DNA of 64,000 bases from an uncultured Lachnospiraceae bacterium (GCA_947243855.1 CAMXIK010000021.1:1-64000); one strand, 5' to 3'; numbered from the stretch's first letter, positions 27,408-36,908 are shown. Translations and numbers: made by a program. The notes: a model not told the origin generated them from the letters alone.

Positions 27408-28284
27408 ATCCTACCACCTCCGTCTCACTGATAAAAATCTCCTCCAAGGACAGTGGAAGCACCTCGTAAAAAATGGTATCTATCGTGGCAAATCTGGCCT
27501 CCACTTCCTCTCTCGTACTGCGCACGGTAATCGTGCAAAGCGATCCCCTTTGTTCTTTCTTTAATACCTCAATACCGTTAAGCGCTTTCAATTCGTCGTC
27601 CACGGAACAGAATACGCACTGCACCTTCTGGATATTGCATTTCATATCCTCCAAATCCTTGGAAAGCAGCACGCCGCCCTTATGTAACAGCCCCACATGA
27701 TCGCAGATATCCTCAAGCTCTCTTAAATTGTGGGAGGCAATGATAGGGGTAAGCCCCCGCTCCTCCATCTCCTTGGCAAAGATAGATTTAATCCCCTGCC
27801 GCATTACAGGGTCGAGACCGTCAAAGGTCTCGTCGCACAAAATGTATTTCGTATGCGCGCAGATACCAAGAAGCAGGGCGAGCTGTTTTTTCATGCCCTT
27901 GGAAAACGTGCCGATCTTCCTGTTTTTGTCCAGATCAAATTTATCCAGATACTGGTAAAATTCCAGTTTATTAAAGTCCTCGAAAATACCGCTGTAATAG
28001 TGTTCCATCGTTCCCGCGTTGGCGTTTGCAAAAAAGTAAGGCTCGTCCGCAATAAAAAACAGCTTCTTTTTCGCCTCCACATTATCATAGACCGGCATAT
28101 TGTCCACCGCCACCGTTCCCTCGTCGGGCTTTAATACGCCGGACAACATGCGAAGCACCGTACTCTTTCCCGCGCCGTTTGTGCCAATCAGGCCAAACAC
28201 CGTCTTTTCCCTGATGCTGACGCTGACGTCGTCGACCGCTTTTACCTTATCAAAATGCTTCGTCAGGTTATGTATTTCAATCAT
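27379..28284 (-). CDS. YtrB-type ABC transporter ATP-binding protein
   Basis: A 301-residue ATPase with Walker A GTNGAGKST, Q-loop, a signature-like segment GTFSKGMKKQLALLLGI and Walker B ILCDETFDGLDP. The C-terminal domain (about 215-301) is typical of CcmA/YtrB-type export ATPases. ATG at 28284 is preceded by AAAGGAGAG with 8-base spacing. It is between the GntR gene and its membrane partner, overlapping the latter, so the three act as a unit. Confidence 0.9.
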   Translation of the reverse strand: MIEIHNLTKHFDKVKAVDDVSVSIREKTVFGLIGTNGAGKSTVLRMLSGVLKPDEGTVAVDNMPVYDNVEAKKKLFFIADEPYFFANANAGTMEHYYSGIFEDFNKLEFYQYLDKFDLDKNRKIGTFSKGMKKQLALLLGICAHTKYILCDETFDGLDPVMRQGIKSIFAKEMEERGLTPIIASHNLRELEDICDHVGLLHKGGVLLSKDLEDMKCNIQKVQCVFCSVDDELKALNGIEVLKKEQRGSLCTITVRSTREEVEARFATIDTIFYEVLPLSLEEIFISETEVVGYDIKKLILG

Positions 28285-28352
28285 AAGCTTCTCTCCTTTC
28301 ACAGCACTTCCATGCTGTTTTTCTGTCTGATTCACAAGCTGTTCTCTTCGGT

Positions 28353-28712
28353 TTATATCTGTAAATTCTCAATCTCCAAAACCAATTCCATTTTCGTCAT
28401 GCCCAGCTCCAGCACCTCTTTCACAAGCCGCAGAATCTCGTCCAGACATTCCCTCTTCCTTGTCTCCACAAGCTTCCCGTCCCCGGACACAAAACTGCCT
28501 CTCCCTTTCACGGTATAGATAAAATCCTGCCGTTCCAATTCCGCATAGGCCTTCTGAATCGTATTGGGGTTGATCGACAGCTCCATCGCCAGATTCCGAA
28601 CCGACGGCATCTGCTCATCCGGCTGCATAGCCCCCTTTAAAATCAGGGTTTTGAACCGTTCCACGACCTGTTCATAGATCGGGCGGGTATCTTTATAGTC
28701 TATGATGATCAT
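28353..28712 (-). CDS. GntR-family regulator, YtrA subfamily
   Basis: A 119-residue regulator. The winged-helix domain includes DYKDTRPIYEQVVERFKTLILKGAM, MPSVRNLAMELSINPNTIQKAYAELERQ and GRGSFVSGD. A short helical tail replaces a ligand domain, as in YtrA. Such proteins repress neighbouring ABC operons and respond to envelope-active compounds. ATG at 28712 follows AAAGGAG. Its promoter region contains a likely operator and an unusual run of ten G. Confidence 0.88.
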   Translation of the reverse strand: MIIIDYKDTRPIYEQVVERFKTLILKGAMQPDEQMPSVRNLAMELSINPNTIQKAYAELERQDFIYTVKGRGSFVSGDGKLVETRKRECLDEILRLVKEVLELGMTKMELVLEIENLQI

Positions 28713-28730
28713 ATTGTCTCCTTTCTTTGG

Positions 28731-28788
28731 ATTATACCCCCCCCCCACAATATTAAGTGTACTATTAGTGGTGGTACAGTTAGTATAC
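28731..28788 (-). promoter_or_regulatory. GntR/ABC operon promoter with a 10-base G tract and YtrA-type operator
   Basis: On the minus strand TATAAT (28731-28736) is directly preceded by ten G (28737-28746). Further upstream the inverted arms GTATACTA (28781-28788) and TAGTACAC (28757-28764) make a YtrA-like operator. No good -35 hexamer is visible. The G run sits in the promoter spacer, where slippage would change promoter geometry. Confidence 0.6.
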
Positions 28789-28817
28789 AAAAAGACGGAG
28801 GCTATGTCAAGCCTCCG
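28788..28817 (-). terminator. Rho-independent terminator of gpmI
   Basis: On the minus strand the stem GGAGGCT/AGCCTCC (28797-28816) is followed by a T-rich run (28788-28793). Confidence 0.75.
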
Positions 28818-28831
28818 CCAAAATCTTTTCC

Positions 28832-30376
28832 TTATTTCACAAGCAACGACTTTCCCGTCATTTCCGCGGGCTGTTCCATCCCCATCAGCTCAATGATCGT
28901 GGGTACGATATCCGCAAGGCATCCGCCCTCGCGAAGCTTGTAGGCCGGATCTGCATTGACCAGAATAAAGGGCACCGGATTGGTGGTGTGCGCCGTAAAG
29001 GGCGCGCCCGTCTCCTCGTCGATGAGCTGCTCCGCATTGCCATGATCGGCGCAGATAAACAACACGCCGTCCACCTCTTTGACAGCCGCAACCGCCTTGC
29101 CCACGCACTCGTCCACAGCCTCGACCGCCTTGATGGCCGCTTCCTGCACGCCGGTATGGCCTACCATATCGGGGTTTGCAAAGTTAATGATAATCACATC
29201 GTATTCGCCGGACTTAATGGACGCCACCAGCTTATCGCAGACTTCGTAAGCGCTCATCTGGGGCTTTAAGTCATAGGTCGCCACATCCTTGGGGGAATTG
29301 ACCAGAATACGGGTCTCTCCCTCGTTCGGCTCCTCCACGCCGCCGTTAAAGAAGAAGGTCACATGGGCGTACTTCTCCGTCTCCGCGATTCTCGCCTGCT
29401 TCATGCCGTTAGCCGCCAGCCACTCGCCGAAGGTGTTGGTCACGGAAATCTTGTGGAACGCCACTTCCTTATTAGGAATGGTGGGATCATAGTCCGAGAA
29501 GCACACGTAGGTCAGATCGAGTCTCTTTCCCCTGTCAAATCCCTTGAAATCGTCGTCGCAGAAGCTTCTGGTAATTTCCCTCGCCCTGTCGGGACGGAAA
29601 TTAAAGAAGATTACAGAATCCCCATCCTTGATGACAGCCACCGGCGCGCCGTTTTTCTTCACAACCGTAGGCTTTACAAACTCGTCGGTCTCGTCTCTGT
29701 CATAGGAAGCTTGAATTCCGGCAGGGCCGCTCTCCGCTTCCAAACCTTCGCCCTTTGTGAGCGCCACATAAGCCTTTTCCACTCTGTCGTAGTTGTTATC
29801 TCGGTCCATCGCATAATAACGGCCCGTCACAGAGGCTACCTCTCCCACGCCGATCTTTTTCATCTCCGCTTCCAGCTCTTCCACATAGCCCTTGCCGCTT
29901 GCCGGAGGCGTATCTCTTCCGTCAAGGAAAGCGTGAACGTAAACTTTGGTCAGCCCGTTTCTCTTAGCCAGCTCCAACAGCCCGTAGAGATGGGTATTGT
30001 GGCTGTGCACGCCGCCGTCGGACAAAAGCCCGAACATATGCAGGGCGGAGTCGTTCTTCTTACAGTTGTTCACCGCGTCCAAAAGGGCGGGATTCTCAAA
30101 AAAGGTGCCGTCCTGAATCTCTTTCGTAATTCTGGTAAGCTCCTGATACACGATGCGGCCCGCGCCCATGTTCAAATGTCCTACCTCGGAGTTCCCCATC
30201 TGTCCGTCGGGCAGCCCCACCGCCATACCGCTTGCATTGCCCTTCACAAAAGGGTATTCCGCCATCAGTTTGTCCATCACTGGCGTTTTGGCGAGCGCAA
30301 CCGCGTTTCCCTCCGTCTTTTCATTGAGGCCGTAGCCGTCCAAAATCATCAATACTGCCGGTTTCTTTCTTCCCAT
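28832..30376 (-). CDS. gpmI: 2,3-bisphosphoglycerate-independent phosphoglycerate mutase
   Basis: Mn2+-dependent glycolytic mutase interconverting 3- and 2-phosphoglycerate, 514 aa as usual. Motifs: [13 protein letters not shown] with a metal-binding Asp, [16 protein letters not shown] with the phosphorylated Ser63, the substrate region [28 protein letters not shown], and the second metal cluster ADHGNAEQ. It is monocistronic, with a terminator after it. Unlinked eno in this window belongs to the same lower-glycolysis pathway. Confidence 0.97.
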   Translation of the reverse strand: MGRKKPAVLMILDGYGLNEKTEGNAVALAKTPVMDKLMAEYPFVKGNASGMAVGLPDGQMGNSEVGHLNMGAGRIVYQELTRITKEIQDGTFFENPALLDAVNNCKKNDSALHMFGLLSDGGVHSHNTHLYGLLELAKRNGLTKVYVHAFLDGRDTPPASGKGYVEELEAEMKKIGVGEVASVTGRYYAMDRDNNYDRVEKAYVALTKGEGLEAESGPAGIQASYDRDETDEFVKPTVVKKNGAPVAVIKDGDSVIFFNFRPDRAREITRSFCDDDFKGFDRGKRLDLTYVCFSDYDPTIPNKEVAFHKISVTNTFGEWLAANGMKQARIAETEKYAHVTFFFNGGVEEPNEGETRILVNSPKDVATYDLKPQMSAYEVCDKLVASIKSGEYDVIIINFANPDMVGHTGVQEAAIKAVEAVDECVGKAVAAVKEVDGVLFICADHGNAEQLIDEETGAPFTAHTTNPVPFILVNADPAYKLREGGCLADIVPTIIELMGMEQPAEMTGKSLLVK

Positions 30377-30507
30377 GACTGTTTCTTCCTTTCTGTCTCC
30401 CTATGATATGATTCTTTTATTTTCCTGTCATACTCTATCCTGATTGCTACAGCCATATTATATCCGTTTTCTGGAAAAGTGTAAAGGCATTCAACATTTC
30501 CTGCCGC

Positions 30508-30536
30508 TTGTTTTTCTTTTTCTTCCATTATATAAT
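30508..30536 (+). promoter_or_regulatory. Promoter that would give a leaderless YgjP transcript
   Basis: TTGTTT (30508-30513) and TATAAT (30531-30536) are 17 bases apart. The next ATG in frame (30544) falls where transcription would start, and no Shine-Dalgarno sequence precedes it. Confidence 0.5.
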
Positions 30537-30543
30537 CACAACT

Positions 30544-31140
30544 ATGGAACGCATACACCGCATCAAATACCAAAGTAAACGATATGAGCTTCCCTACGAG
30601 GTGATTTACAGCCGCCGCAGAACCTGCGCCATCAGCATTTCACCGGAAGGAGAAATTACCCTGCGGATGCCCCTTGGCTCTTCCGAAAAAGAGATCCGTC
30701 GTCTCCTGTCGGAAAAACAGCACTGGCTCGTCACCCACTGGCTGGAAGCAAAAGAACAGGCCGCCCGCAGGCCCGTTTCCGATCTGACGGATACCCAGCG
30801 GGCCGCCCTCGAAAAACGTTACCTAGAGGCGGCGCGGGAATACTTCCCGAAGCGTGTCTCCTATTTTCTTCCGTTCACGGGCGGGAGCTTTCACCGCATC
30901 ACCATCCGCGACCAGAAAACCCGCTGGGGAAGCTGCAGCGCCAAAGGCACCCTCTCCTTCAACTGGCGGCTCATGCTGGCGCCGCCCGCCGTTTTGGACT
31001 ATGTGGTGGTACACGAACTATGCCACCTGACCCATATGGATCATTCTCCCGCTTTCTGGGCGCTTGTGGAAAGCGTCTGCCCCGACTACCGCATCCACCG
31101 CAAATGGCTCAAAGAACACGGTCGGGAACTTATCCTTTAA
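30544..31140 (+). CDS. YgjP/SprT-like zinc metallopeptidase
   Basis: A 198-residue protein of the YgjP (DUF45) metallopeptidase family. The zinc-binding motif VVHELCHLTHMDHSPAFW (HExxH plus a third His) lies near residue 160, and TIRDQKTRWGSCSAKGTLSFNWRLMLAP precedes it, both diagnostic. The natural substrate is unknown. The preceding bases contain a -10 box but no ribosome site, which suggests a leaderless message. Its stop overlaps that of the convergent helicase gene. Confidence 0.87.
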   Translation: MERIHRIKYQSKRYELPYEVIYSRRRTCAISISPEGEITLRMPLGSSEKEIRRLLSEKQHWLVTHWLEAKEQAARRPVSDLTDTQRAALEKRYLEAAREYFPKRVSYFLPFTGGSFHRITIRDQKTRWGSCSAKGTLSFNWRLMLAPPAVLDYVVVHELCHLTHMDHSPAFWALVESVCPDYRIHRKWLKEHGRELIL

Positions 31141-32822
31141 TCCCATTTTGTCTTGATTCGCAGGCCGCCGTAACGGGGTTCGTAATCCGGCTCCCTTCTG
31201 CCGCCCCTCTTAGCGTCTTTCGGCTTTCCGCTGTAGCCGCCTTTTTCATTTCGATTGCTCTTTTCGTCGGAAGCGTTTCTTCCGTAGCCGCCTTTCTTTT
31301 TGCCGCCGTTTTGACCGCTCTTGCTCTTATCGCCGAATTTCCCATTCTTTGCGCCGTAGCCGCCCTTGCCGCCACGCCCGCCCTTCGAAGGCTTTCTCTC
31401 GAAGAAAAATTTCTCCGCACGGATATCTTCGATTTCGTCTCCCAGCTTCATCTTCATGAAAGCCGCCGCAATCTGTGTCGCGCTGTATTGTCCCAGCGCC
31501 ACCGCGTCCAAAATATATTCCGTAGCCCTGCTGATATCCTCGTTTTCAATCACAGCCGTGGCTTCCTTCAAAATCTTTTCCGCTTTTCTAGCGGTAATAT
31601 CCGCCGCATTTGGCACCTTGCGCTCTTTGATCTTCGTATGACAGATACGCTCGATATCGCGGATCTTATAGGCCTCCCTTCCCACAACAAGGGTAAAGGA
31701 ACGCCCTGTCTTGCCCGCGCGCCCGGTTCTGCCGATGCGGTGCACATAGTATTCGATGTCGTCGGGCACATCAAAATTGTAGACTGCCTCCACGTCGTTC
31801 ACATCGATGCCTCTGGCCGCCACATCGGTAGCAATCAAAATATTGATGCTGCCGCTCCGGAACAGATTCATCACCGTATCCCGCTGGCCCTGCGTCAGAT
31901 CGCCATGCAGGCCCTCCACCTCATAGCCTCTTGCTTTCAGGTGTTCCGTCAGTTCATCCACCATCCGTTTGGTATTGCAGAAAATCAGCGCCCGTCCCGG
32001 CGTATAATAGTCGATCAGGCGGCACAATACCTCTTCCTTATCCTGCTTGCGCACCTGATAATAAGCCTGTTTGATCAACGGAATCGTCACTTCTTTGGGC
32101 GTCATTTTGACATAAGACGCATTCTTCTGATAAGTCTTTGTAATATCCAGAATGGGTTTGGGCATAGTGGCGGAAAAAAGTCCCGTCTGCCGCTCTCCCG
32201 GCGTCTCTTTCAGGATGGTTTCAATATCCTCCCGAAATCCCATGTTCAGCATTTCGTCCGCTTCATCCAAAACTACCGTGTGCACATGATCCATTTTCAG
32301 CGTATGCCTGCGCATATGGTCCATCACCCGGCCGGGCGTTCCCACCACAATCTGCACGCCGGTCTTTAAATTCTTAATCTGCTTATAAATTTCCTGCCCG
32401 CCGTATATTGGGAGCACCTTAATACCGTTCATATACTTGGCGAACTTGCGAAGCTCATCCGCCGCCTGCATGGCAAGCTCTCTGGTGGGACAGAGAATCA
32501 GCGCCTGCAGGGAACGGTTCTCCGGATCGATCTTCTGTAAAATCGGAATGCCGAAAGCCGCTGTTTTTCCTGTACCGGTCTGAGCCTGCCCTATGATATC
32601 CTGCCCCGTCATAAAAAGAGGAATCGCCTGTTCCTGAATGGGCGTCATATGCTCAAACCCAAGCTCCTTGACTGCCCGCAGAATCCTTGCGTCAATCCCC
32701 GCGTCCTCGTAGCGCATCCCCTTCTGTTCCCCGCTGTCGCCGTCATAACGGTTCGCCGTCAAAATCTCCTTTTCCAAAAATGCGTCAAACTCCTCGTTCT
32801 TTTTCTTGTTCTCTTTGCTCAT
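31137..32822 (-). CDS. DEAD-box RNA helicase, CshA/DeaD-like
   Basis: A 561-residue ATP-dependent RNA helicase. The Q motif is in ELGFEHMTPIQEQAIPLF, motif I is AQTGTGKT, motif II is DEAD (VVLDEADEMLNMGF), motif III is SATMP and motif VI is HRIGRTGRAGKTG. The basic, Gly/Lys-rich tail (about 465-561, GGRGGKGGYGAKNGK and similar) is an RNA-binding extension typical of CshA-type cold and ribosome-assembly helicases. GAGGAG is very close to the ATG at 32822. Stops of this gene and the YgjP gene share TTAA. Confidence 0.93.
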   Translation of the reverse strand: MSKENKKKNEEFDAFLEKEILTANRYDGDSGEQKGMRYEDAGIDARILRAVKELGFEHMTPIQEQAIPLFMTGQDIIGQAQTGTGKTAAFGIPILQKIDPENRSLQALILCPTRELAMQAADELRKFAKYMNGIKVLPIYGGQEIYKQIKNLKTGVQIVVGTPGRVMDHMRRHTLKMDHVHTVVLDEADEMLNMGFREDIETILKETPGERQTGLFSATMPKPILDITKTYQKNASYVKMTPKEVTIPLIKQAYYQVRKQDKEEVLCRLIDYYTPGRALIFCNTKRMVDELTEHLKARGYEVEGLHGDLTQGQRDTVMNLFRSGSINILIATDVAARGIDVNDVEAVYNFDVPDDIEYYVHRIGRTGRAGKTGRSFTLVVGREAYKIRDIERICHTKIKERKVPNAADITARKAEKILKEATAVIENEDISRATEYILDAVALGQYSATQIAAAFMKMKLGDEIEDIRAEKFFFERKPSKGGRGGKGGYGAKNGKFGDKSKSGQNGGKKKGGYGRNASDEKSNRNEKGGYSGKPKDAKRGGRREPDYEPRYGGLRIKTKWD

Positions 32823-32963
32823 ATCTCCTCATCTTTCTTTGTTTTTCTTTGCTGCGCAAAAGAAGTGCTGCCAGCTTTTGGAGCATGGCAGCATTGTAAA
32901 CCACTCTCTGTTCGATTCCTGTCTGCAACGGAACTATGGACTTCCAGCTTATCACCGCTTCGG

Positions 32964-33623
32964 TTATGCCATATAAATTCTGCGGAGCCTGCTCACCGCC
33001 CGATCCCTGATCAGGCATTCCCCATGCTCCTCCAAATACTGCATCCGTTCCTCGGATACCGCAATCAGATTTCCAAACTCCACGGCTTGGGCGCTGATCC
33101 TGTTAAAAGCCTTGTAAGAGAGTCTGTTTTTTTCAAGCACCAGATAATAATCCTCGCCCTCCTTGTAAAGATGGCTCTTCACAGAATATGTATTCGGAAT
33201 CGTGGCCGCGTACTGCATCGTCTCATGCATCGTCGCAAAGACAAACATTCTGCGGTTCTCATCGTACTCTCCCGCCGTCTTCGCCGCCACACGGGCCCGT
33301 TCTTCCTGTCCCGCCAGTTCCGCGCTGAATTCCTGTAACACTTCTTTCAGGTTCTGCAGCATTTCCTTGAAAGCCGCAGGACCTTCGTCCGTAAAGGTCA
33401 CCACAAGGCCGTTATCTTTAAGCGGCGTGATCTGCATGGCAATATTGCCATTGTTGATCTGATATCCTACCTCTTCGTGAGCCCGCTCTATGATATCCCT
33501 CAAAAACTCTTCGCCTCTCTCATTACGCTCGAAGATATCCGACAACGTAAGCCCATATTCGCTCATGTCGTCCGCAGAGACAATACACTGCACTGTGGCG
33601 TCGTTAATCTTTTTATATTTCAT
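32964..33623 (-). CDS. mecA: Adaptor protein MecA
   Basis: A 219-residue MecA-type adaptor that would deliver substrates to ClpC in the ClpCP protease. The N-terminal substrate-binding part (MKYKKINDATVQCIVSADDMSEYGLTLSDIFERNERGEEFLRDIIERAHEEVGY) is characteristic. A linker rich in Glu/Arg/Ala follows, then the ClpC-binding C-terminal domain (FVFATMHETMQYAATIP; SHLYKEGEDYYLVLEK). It is monocistronic. Targets in this organism are unknown. Confidence 0.88.
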   Translation of the reverse strand: MKYKKINDATVQCIVSADDMSEYGLTLSDIFERNERGEEFLRDIIERAHEEVGYQINNGNIAMQITPLKDNGLVVTFTDEGPAAFKEMLQNLKEVLQEFSAELAGQEERARVAAKTAGEYDENRRMFVFATMHETMQYAATIPNTYSVKSHLYKEGEDYYLVLEKNRLSYKAFNRISAQAVEFGNLIAVSEERMQYLEEHGECLIRDRAVSRLRRIYMA

Positions 33624-33689
33624 GTATTTTCCTGTCCCCTATCTTTTCCAAAGTGTAGCTATACCGATACTATCGTAAAGAGTATAGCA

Positions 33690-33725
33690 CAAAAATACGC
33701 AATAAGGAAGAATCTTATCGCGTAT
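33690..33725 (-). terminator. Terminator of the BlaI/BlaR1-M23 operon
   Basis: Arms ATACGCgATAAG and CTTATtGCGTAT (33695-33725 read on the minus strand), followed by TTTTT (33690-33695), shortly after the stop at 33750. Confidence 0.75.
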
Positions 33726-33749
33726 CTTTTAAAAAATTTATTCTATTCT

Positions 33750-36410
33750 TTATTCCCAGAGCGGCTCCTGCCAGTTTTCGCCGTAACTCACAGCAAAATG
33801 GAGCATATTTCCCGTGGCTCTTCCGGTCTTTCCGACTGCGGCAATTTTTTGTCCCGCGGTAACGCTTTCCCCCTCTTCCACCAGCGTTTCCCTGCAATGG
33901 GCATAATAGCTCATCTGGCCGCTCTGGCCGTGCCACAACACTACATAATTGCCGTTTTCCGCATCAAAGCCTACTCGGTAAACCGTGCCCTCCGCCGCCG
34001 CCACAACATCCGCTCCCGCAGGCGCGGCCATGTCCACGCCGTTGTGCATCCTAACTTCACCCGTGACGGGATGGGTACGTTCGCCATACCCATCGGATAT
34101 CCTATCATAATCGGGACAGGGATTTATAAAGGTTATCTCCAAATCGTGATGCCCCTCCGCCGCATTGTTGATCAGCGGCTTGTCCAGCGCATCGGCCGCC
34201 GCGTTTTCTCCTGCCTGCCCATTCTCCTCCCGCATCTGTGCAAGCTTCTTTTCCTGCCACGGATTCTGAATGTCGAACCGCTCGTCCACCTTCGGTTCTC
34301 CCATGCGGAATCCACCTGTCTTCTCGTCCCAGAACAATGGTACCGCGATCGGCGCAAGGCCGTAACTCCAAAACTCCTCATAGCCTTCCAGTTTCAGTCC
34401 CGGCACCAGATGAATCGCAATCTTCTCATAATCCTCCCCGGCGTCCTCCCTAAAAATTTGGCCCAAGTCAAACCCTACGATGTCTGCACAAATCCGCACC
34501 TCCTCCACCTGAAAATTCCCATAGTCGGAAATATCTAAGATCCCGGCGAGTGCATTTTCACTGCCGTCGTAATAGACCCGAACCTCTCCTTTCTCCTGAT
34601 CAATCCCATAAGTCAGATGGGCTTCGGCCCATGAAAGGTACTCTTCCTCAGGAAGCACTTTCAGTTCCACCGTGCCCGTATCATACCGGTATCCGCTGGC
34701 AAGCCGCGAAATCTCCGTCCTGTCGCTCTCCTCCTCCATATACTCCCAGACAAAACGTCTGGGCAGGCCGTCCTGCGCCCGTTCCAGCACTTTGATATTT
34801 TCGCTAAAGTCGTTCCTAACGGTCGGATACCAGACAAGATCAAAAGCGTTTACATCCTCCCCGATCAAAATTTTTACGCCCCGGCAGCCAAACGATTCTG
34901 TATAAAGCCCATAGCAGAATATACCCTCCCCTTCGTTAAAGCAGAGCCGATACCACCCCTCTTCCGGCGCATCTTCCCGCTTCCCTGCGCCGTATTCATA
35001 GAAATGCTGCATATCCACTTTTCGTTCCAGAGAAGGGTCTTTGCCTTCCGCCTCTCCCATATCAACATAATCGGCAAGGGTTTCCGCAAAGGCTGCCCGT
35101 TCGGCCTCCTCCTTTGCCTTCTCCTCCAGCTCCTTGATCTGTTCCTCGCCGCCCTCCTCCAAAACCATCTCCCTGTTTTGTGCAGAGGAAACGCTCCCTT
35201 CTTCCAGTCCATCCGCATCAGTTCCCGTCGTTACCGCCCCATCTGTCTGCGTACTCCCATCCGCCACGCCTGCAGCGGCTTCTTCCTGCTCCGCCCCCGT
35301 AAAGGCGCAGCCGCAGATCAGCAAAACCAGCGAAAGAACTGCCGCAAGCACAACCGCCTCCGCTTTCTTTTTTTCTGTAAGCGATACAATCCGTTCCCTG
35401 ACGCTGTGCTCGCTTCCGGAAAACAGGAGCGGCATACCGGGGCACTCTGTTTTCCCCACGCCCTCCTGCAAAAGAGCTAAAAGCGTCCTTCCGTAGGCAA
35501 AGCGTTCCTCCTCTCCAAGCAGCCCAACCGCCGCCTCGTCGCAGGCTAGGTCGCTGTCCTGTCTTGCCGCAAAGGACGCCGCCCATACCAACGGGTGAAA
35601 CCACCAGAGAGCCGCAAGGACGCACCGCAGAAAAGCCCAGAAGCCGTCCCCATGCAAAGCGTGACAATATTCGTGCGCCAAAATATGAACAAAACCCTGT
35701 TCCCCTCCGGGTATCTCCGTTCCAACATAGATATGCCGTCCCACCAGACAAGGACTTGGCAGTCCGCTCACCCGGTACACCCGCATACCGCGCGCCGCCA
35801 GTCTTTCTCCCATAGCGGAAGGAATTTCATTCCCGGAAATCTCCTGACGCCGCCTGCGCAGATAACGCACAAAGCGAACCCGCATCCCAAAGAGATAGCC
35901 GCCCGCGGAAACAGCCCCCAAAAGCCAAACTCCCACGATCGCCAGCCGCCAAACATTCCTTTTCTCATATGCCGTTTTCACCGCCGTCGAAAATCCGCTT
36001 CCATCCGCCGCCCCGATCTGCGCGATACCGTCGGCGAAGGCTCCCTGATCCGCCTGCTTTCCTGCTGTCTGCGGCAGATTTTGCTGAGCAAAAGCTGTCT
36101 CTTCGTCTGGCGCTTCCCCATGGGCAGCCAGACGCTCCGTCTTCTCCTGTTCTTCATCTTCCCGCCGTAACTCCTCCTTCGCCGTCTCCGTCTGCAGGGC
36201 GTTCTCCAGACGAATACCGTGAAAGAGATTCATCACACTGACAGGGCTTGTCCCAAGAGACGAAGGCAGGAGCAGTCTGACCGCCACAAGAAGCCACAGC
36301 CCGTAGCGAAGTCTCATGCTGATCTTTCCCATGGTCAGCTTCCGCAGGCAAAAGATCCCCAAAATCAGCGCCGATGAAGTAACTAGCATTTCTAATACCG
36401 TTGTCATCAC
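33750..36410 (-). CDS. BlaR1-type M56 metallopeptidase fused to an M23 peptidase domain
   Basis: An 886-residue membrane protein. The N-terminal M56 part (about 1-370) has helices, the zinc motif LAHEYCHALHGD, a SDLACDEAAVGLLGEEER segment, and a last helix ending in a Cys (VVLAAVLSLVLLICGCAF). A long acidic extracytoplasmic region follows. The last 120 residues are an M23 (LytM) domain with GYGERTHPVTGEVRMHNGVDMAAPAG, YVVLWHGQ and NMLHFAVSYG, supplying the H..D and HxH-like zinc ligands. The protein would join signal sensing to a cell-wall peptidase fold. It overlaps the blaI-like gene by ATGA. Confidence 0.88.
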   Translation of the reverse strand: MMTTVLEMLVTSSALILGIFCLRKLTMGKISMRLRYGLWLLVAVRLLLPSSLGTSPVSVMNLFHGIRLENALQTETAKEELRREDEEQEKTERLAAHGEAPDEETAFAQQNLPQTAGKQADQGAFADGIAQIGAADGSGFSTAVKTAYEKRNVWRLAIVGVWLLGAVSAGGYLFGMRVRFVRYLRRRRQEISGNEIPSAMGERLAARGMRVYRVSGLPSPCLVGRHIYVGTEIPGGEQGFVHILAHEYCHALHGDGFWAFLRCVLAALWWFHPLVWAASFAARQDSDLACDEAAVGLLGEEERFAYGRTLLALLQEGVGKTECPGMPLLFSGSEHSVRERIVSLTEKKKAEAVVLAAVLSLVLLICGCAFTGAEQEEAAAGVADGSTQTDGAVTTGTDADGLEEGSVSSAQNREMVLEEGGEEQIKELEEKAKEEAERAAFAETLADYVDMGEAEGKDPSLERKVDMQHFYEYGAGKREDAPEEGWYRLCFNEGEGIFCYGLYTESFGCRGVKILIGEDVNAFDLVWYPTVRNDFSENIKVLERAQDGLPRRFVWEYMEEESDRTEISRLASGYRYDTGTVELKVLPEEEYLSWAEAHLTYGIDQEKGEVRVYYDGSENALAGILDISDYGNFQVEEVRICADIVGFDLGQIFREDAGEDYEKIAIHLVPGLKLEGYEEFWSYGLAPIAVPLFWDEKTGGFRMGEPKVDERFDIQNPWQEKKLAQMREENGQAGENAAADALDKPLINNAAEGHHDLEITFINPCPDYDRISDGYGERTHPVTGEVRMHNGVDMAAPAGADVVAAAEGTVYRVGFDAENGNYVVLWHGQSGQMSYYAHCRETLVEEGESVTAGQKIAAVGKTGRATGNMLHFAVSYGENWQEPLWE

Positions 36411-36811
36411 TGCCGCTCCCCCTCCTTTTTGCTTTCTTCGCCCTCAGACGCCTCAGCCTGCCTTAAGATCTCGTAAAGCTCGGCAATCTCCTTCCCCGAA
36501 AGGGCCTTCTGCTCCACCATCGTATTCAGCATAAGCCCCATCCTGCCGTCAAAAACCCTCTCCAAAAACTCTTCCGTCTCCTGCAAAACTGCTTCCCGTC
36601 TCTCAATGTTCGGGTAGTAAAGCTTCGCCCTGCCCCCATCTTCATAATAAACGGCGTCCTTATCCTCCATCCGTTTTAAAAAAGTCATGATCGTATGCTT
36701 CGTCCAGCCAGTCGTTTCCTGAAAACGTCTGGTCAACTGCATAATCGTCTGGGGCGCCTCCTCCCAGAGCACATTCATAACCTTCCATTCCGCTTCCGAT
36801 AATCGAATCAT
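36407..36811 (-). CDS. BlaI/MecI-family transcriptional repressor
   Basis: A 134-residue winged-helix repressor: IRLSEAEWKVMNVLWEEAPQTIMQL, GWTKHTIMTFLKRMEDKDAV and a dimerisation tail with MLNTMVEQKALSGKEIAELYEILRQAE. In this family the partner M56 protease cleaves the repressor after sensing a cell-wall signal. ATG at 36811 has GAGGAG upstream; longer in-frame extensions lack one. The stop overlaps the BlaR1-like start as ATGA. A promoter-centred 65-bp dyad lies 98 bases upstream. Confidence 0.88.
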   Translation of the reverse strand: MIRLSEAEWKVMNVLWEEAPQTIMQLTRRFQETTGWTKHTIMTFLKRMEDKDAVYYEDGGRAKLYYPNIERREAVLQETEEFLERVFDGRMGLMLNTMVEQKALSGKEIAELYEILRQAEASEGEESKKEGERQ

Positions 36812-36908
36812 CTGTCTCGTCTCCTCATTGCCGCGCCGCTTCCGCGCTGTACCATCGATTCTCTTCCTCCTGCTTTCCCATCTCCCCATTGATCCATCCA
36901 GCACAGAT

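Noticed and set aside
29363-30406. Plus-strand open frame of 347 codons opposite gpmI
   Set aside because: Shadow of gpmI with Arg/His-rich composition and no start signals.
31020-32369. Plus-strand open frame of 449 codons opposite the DEAD-box helicase
   Set aside because: Antisense to a clear helicase gene; the translation shows no domain and begins inside the YgjP gene.
33477-34538. Plus-strand open frame of 353 codons across mecA and the BlaR1-like gene
   Set aside because: Spans two opposite-strand genes and an intergenic terminator; translation is not protein-like.
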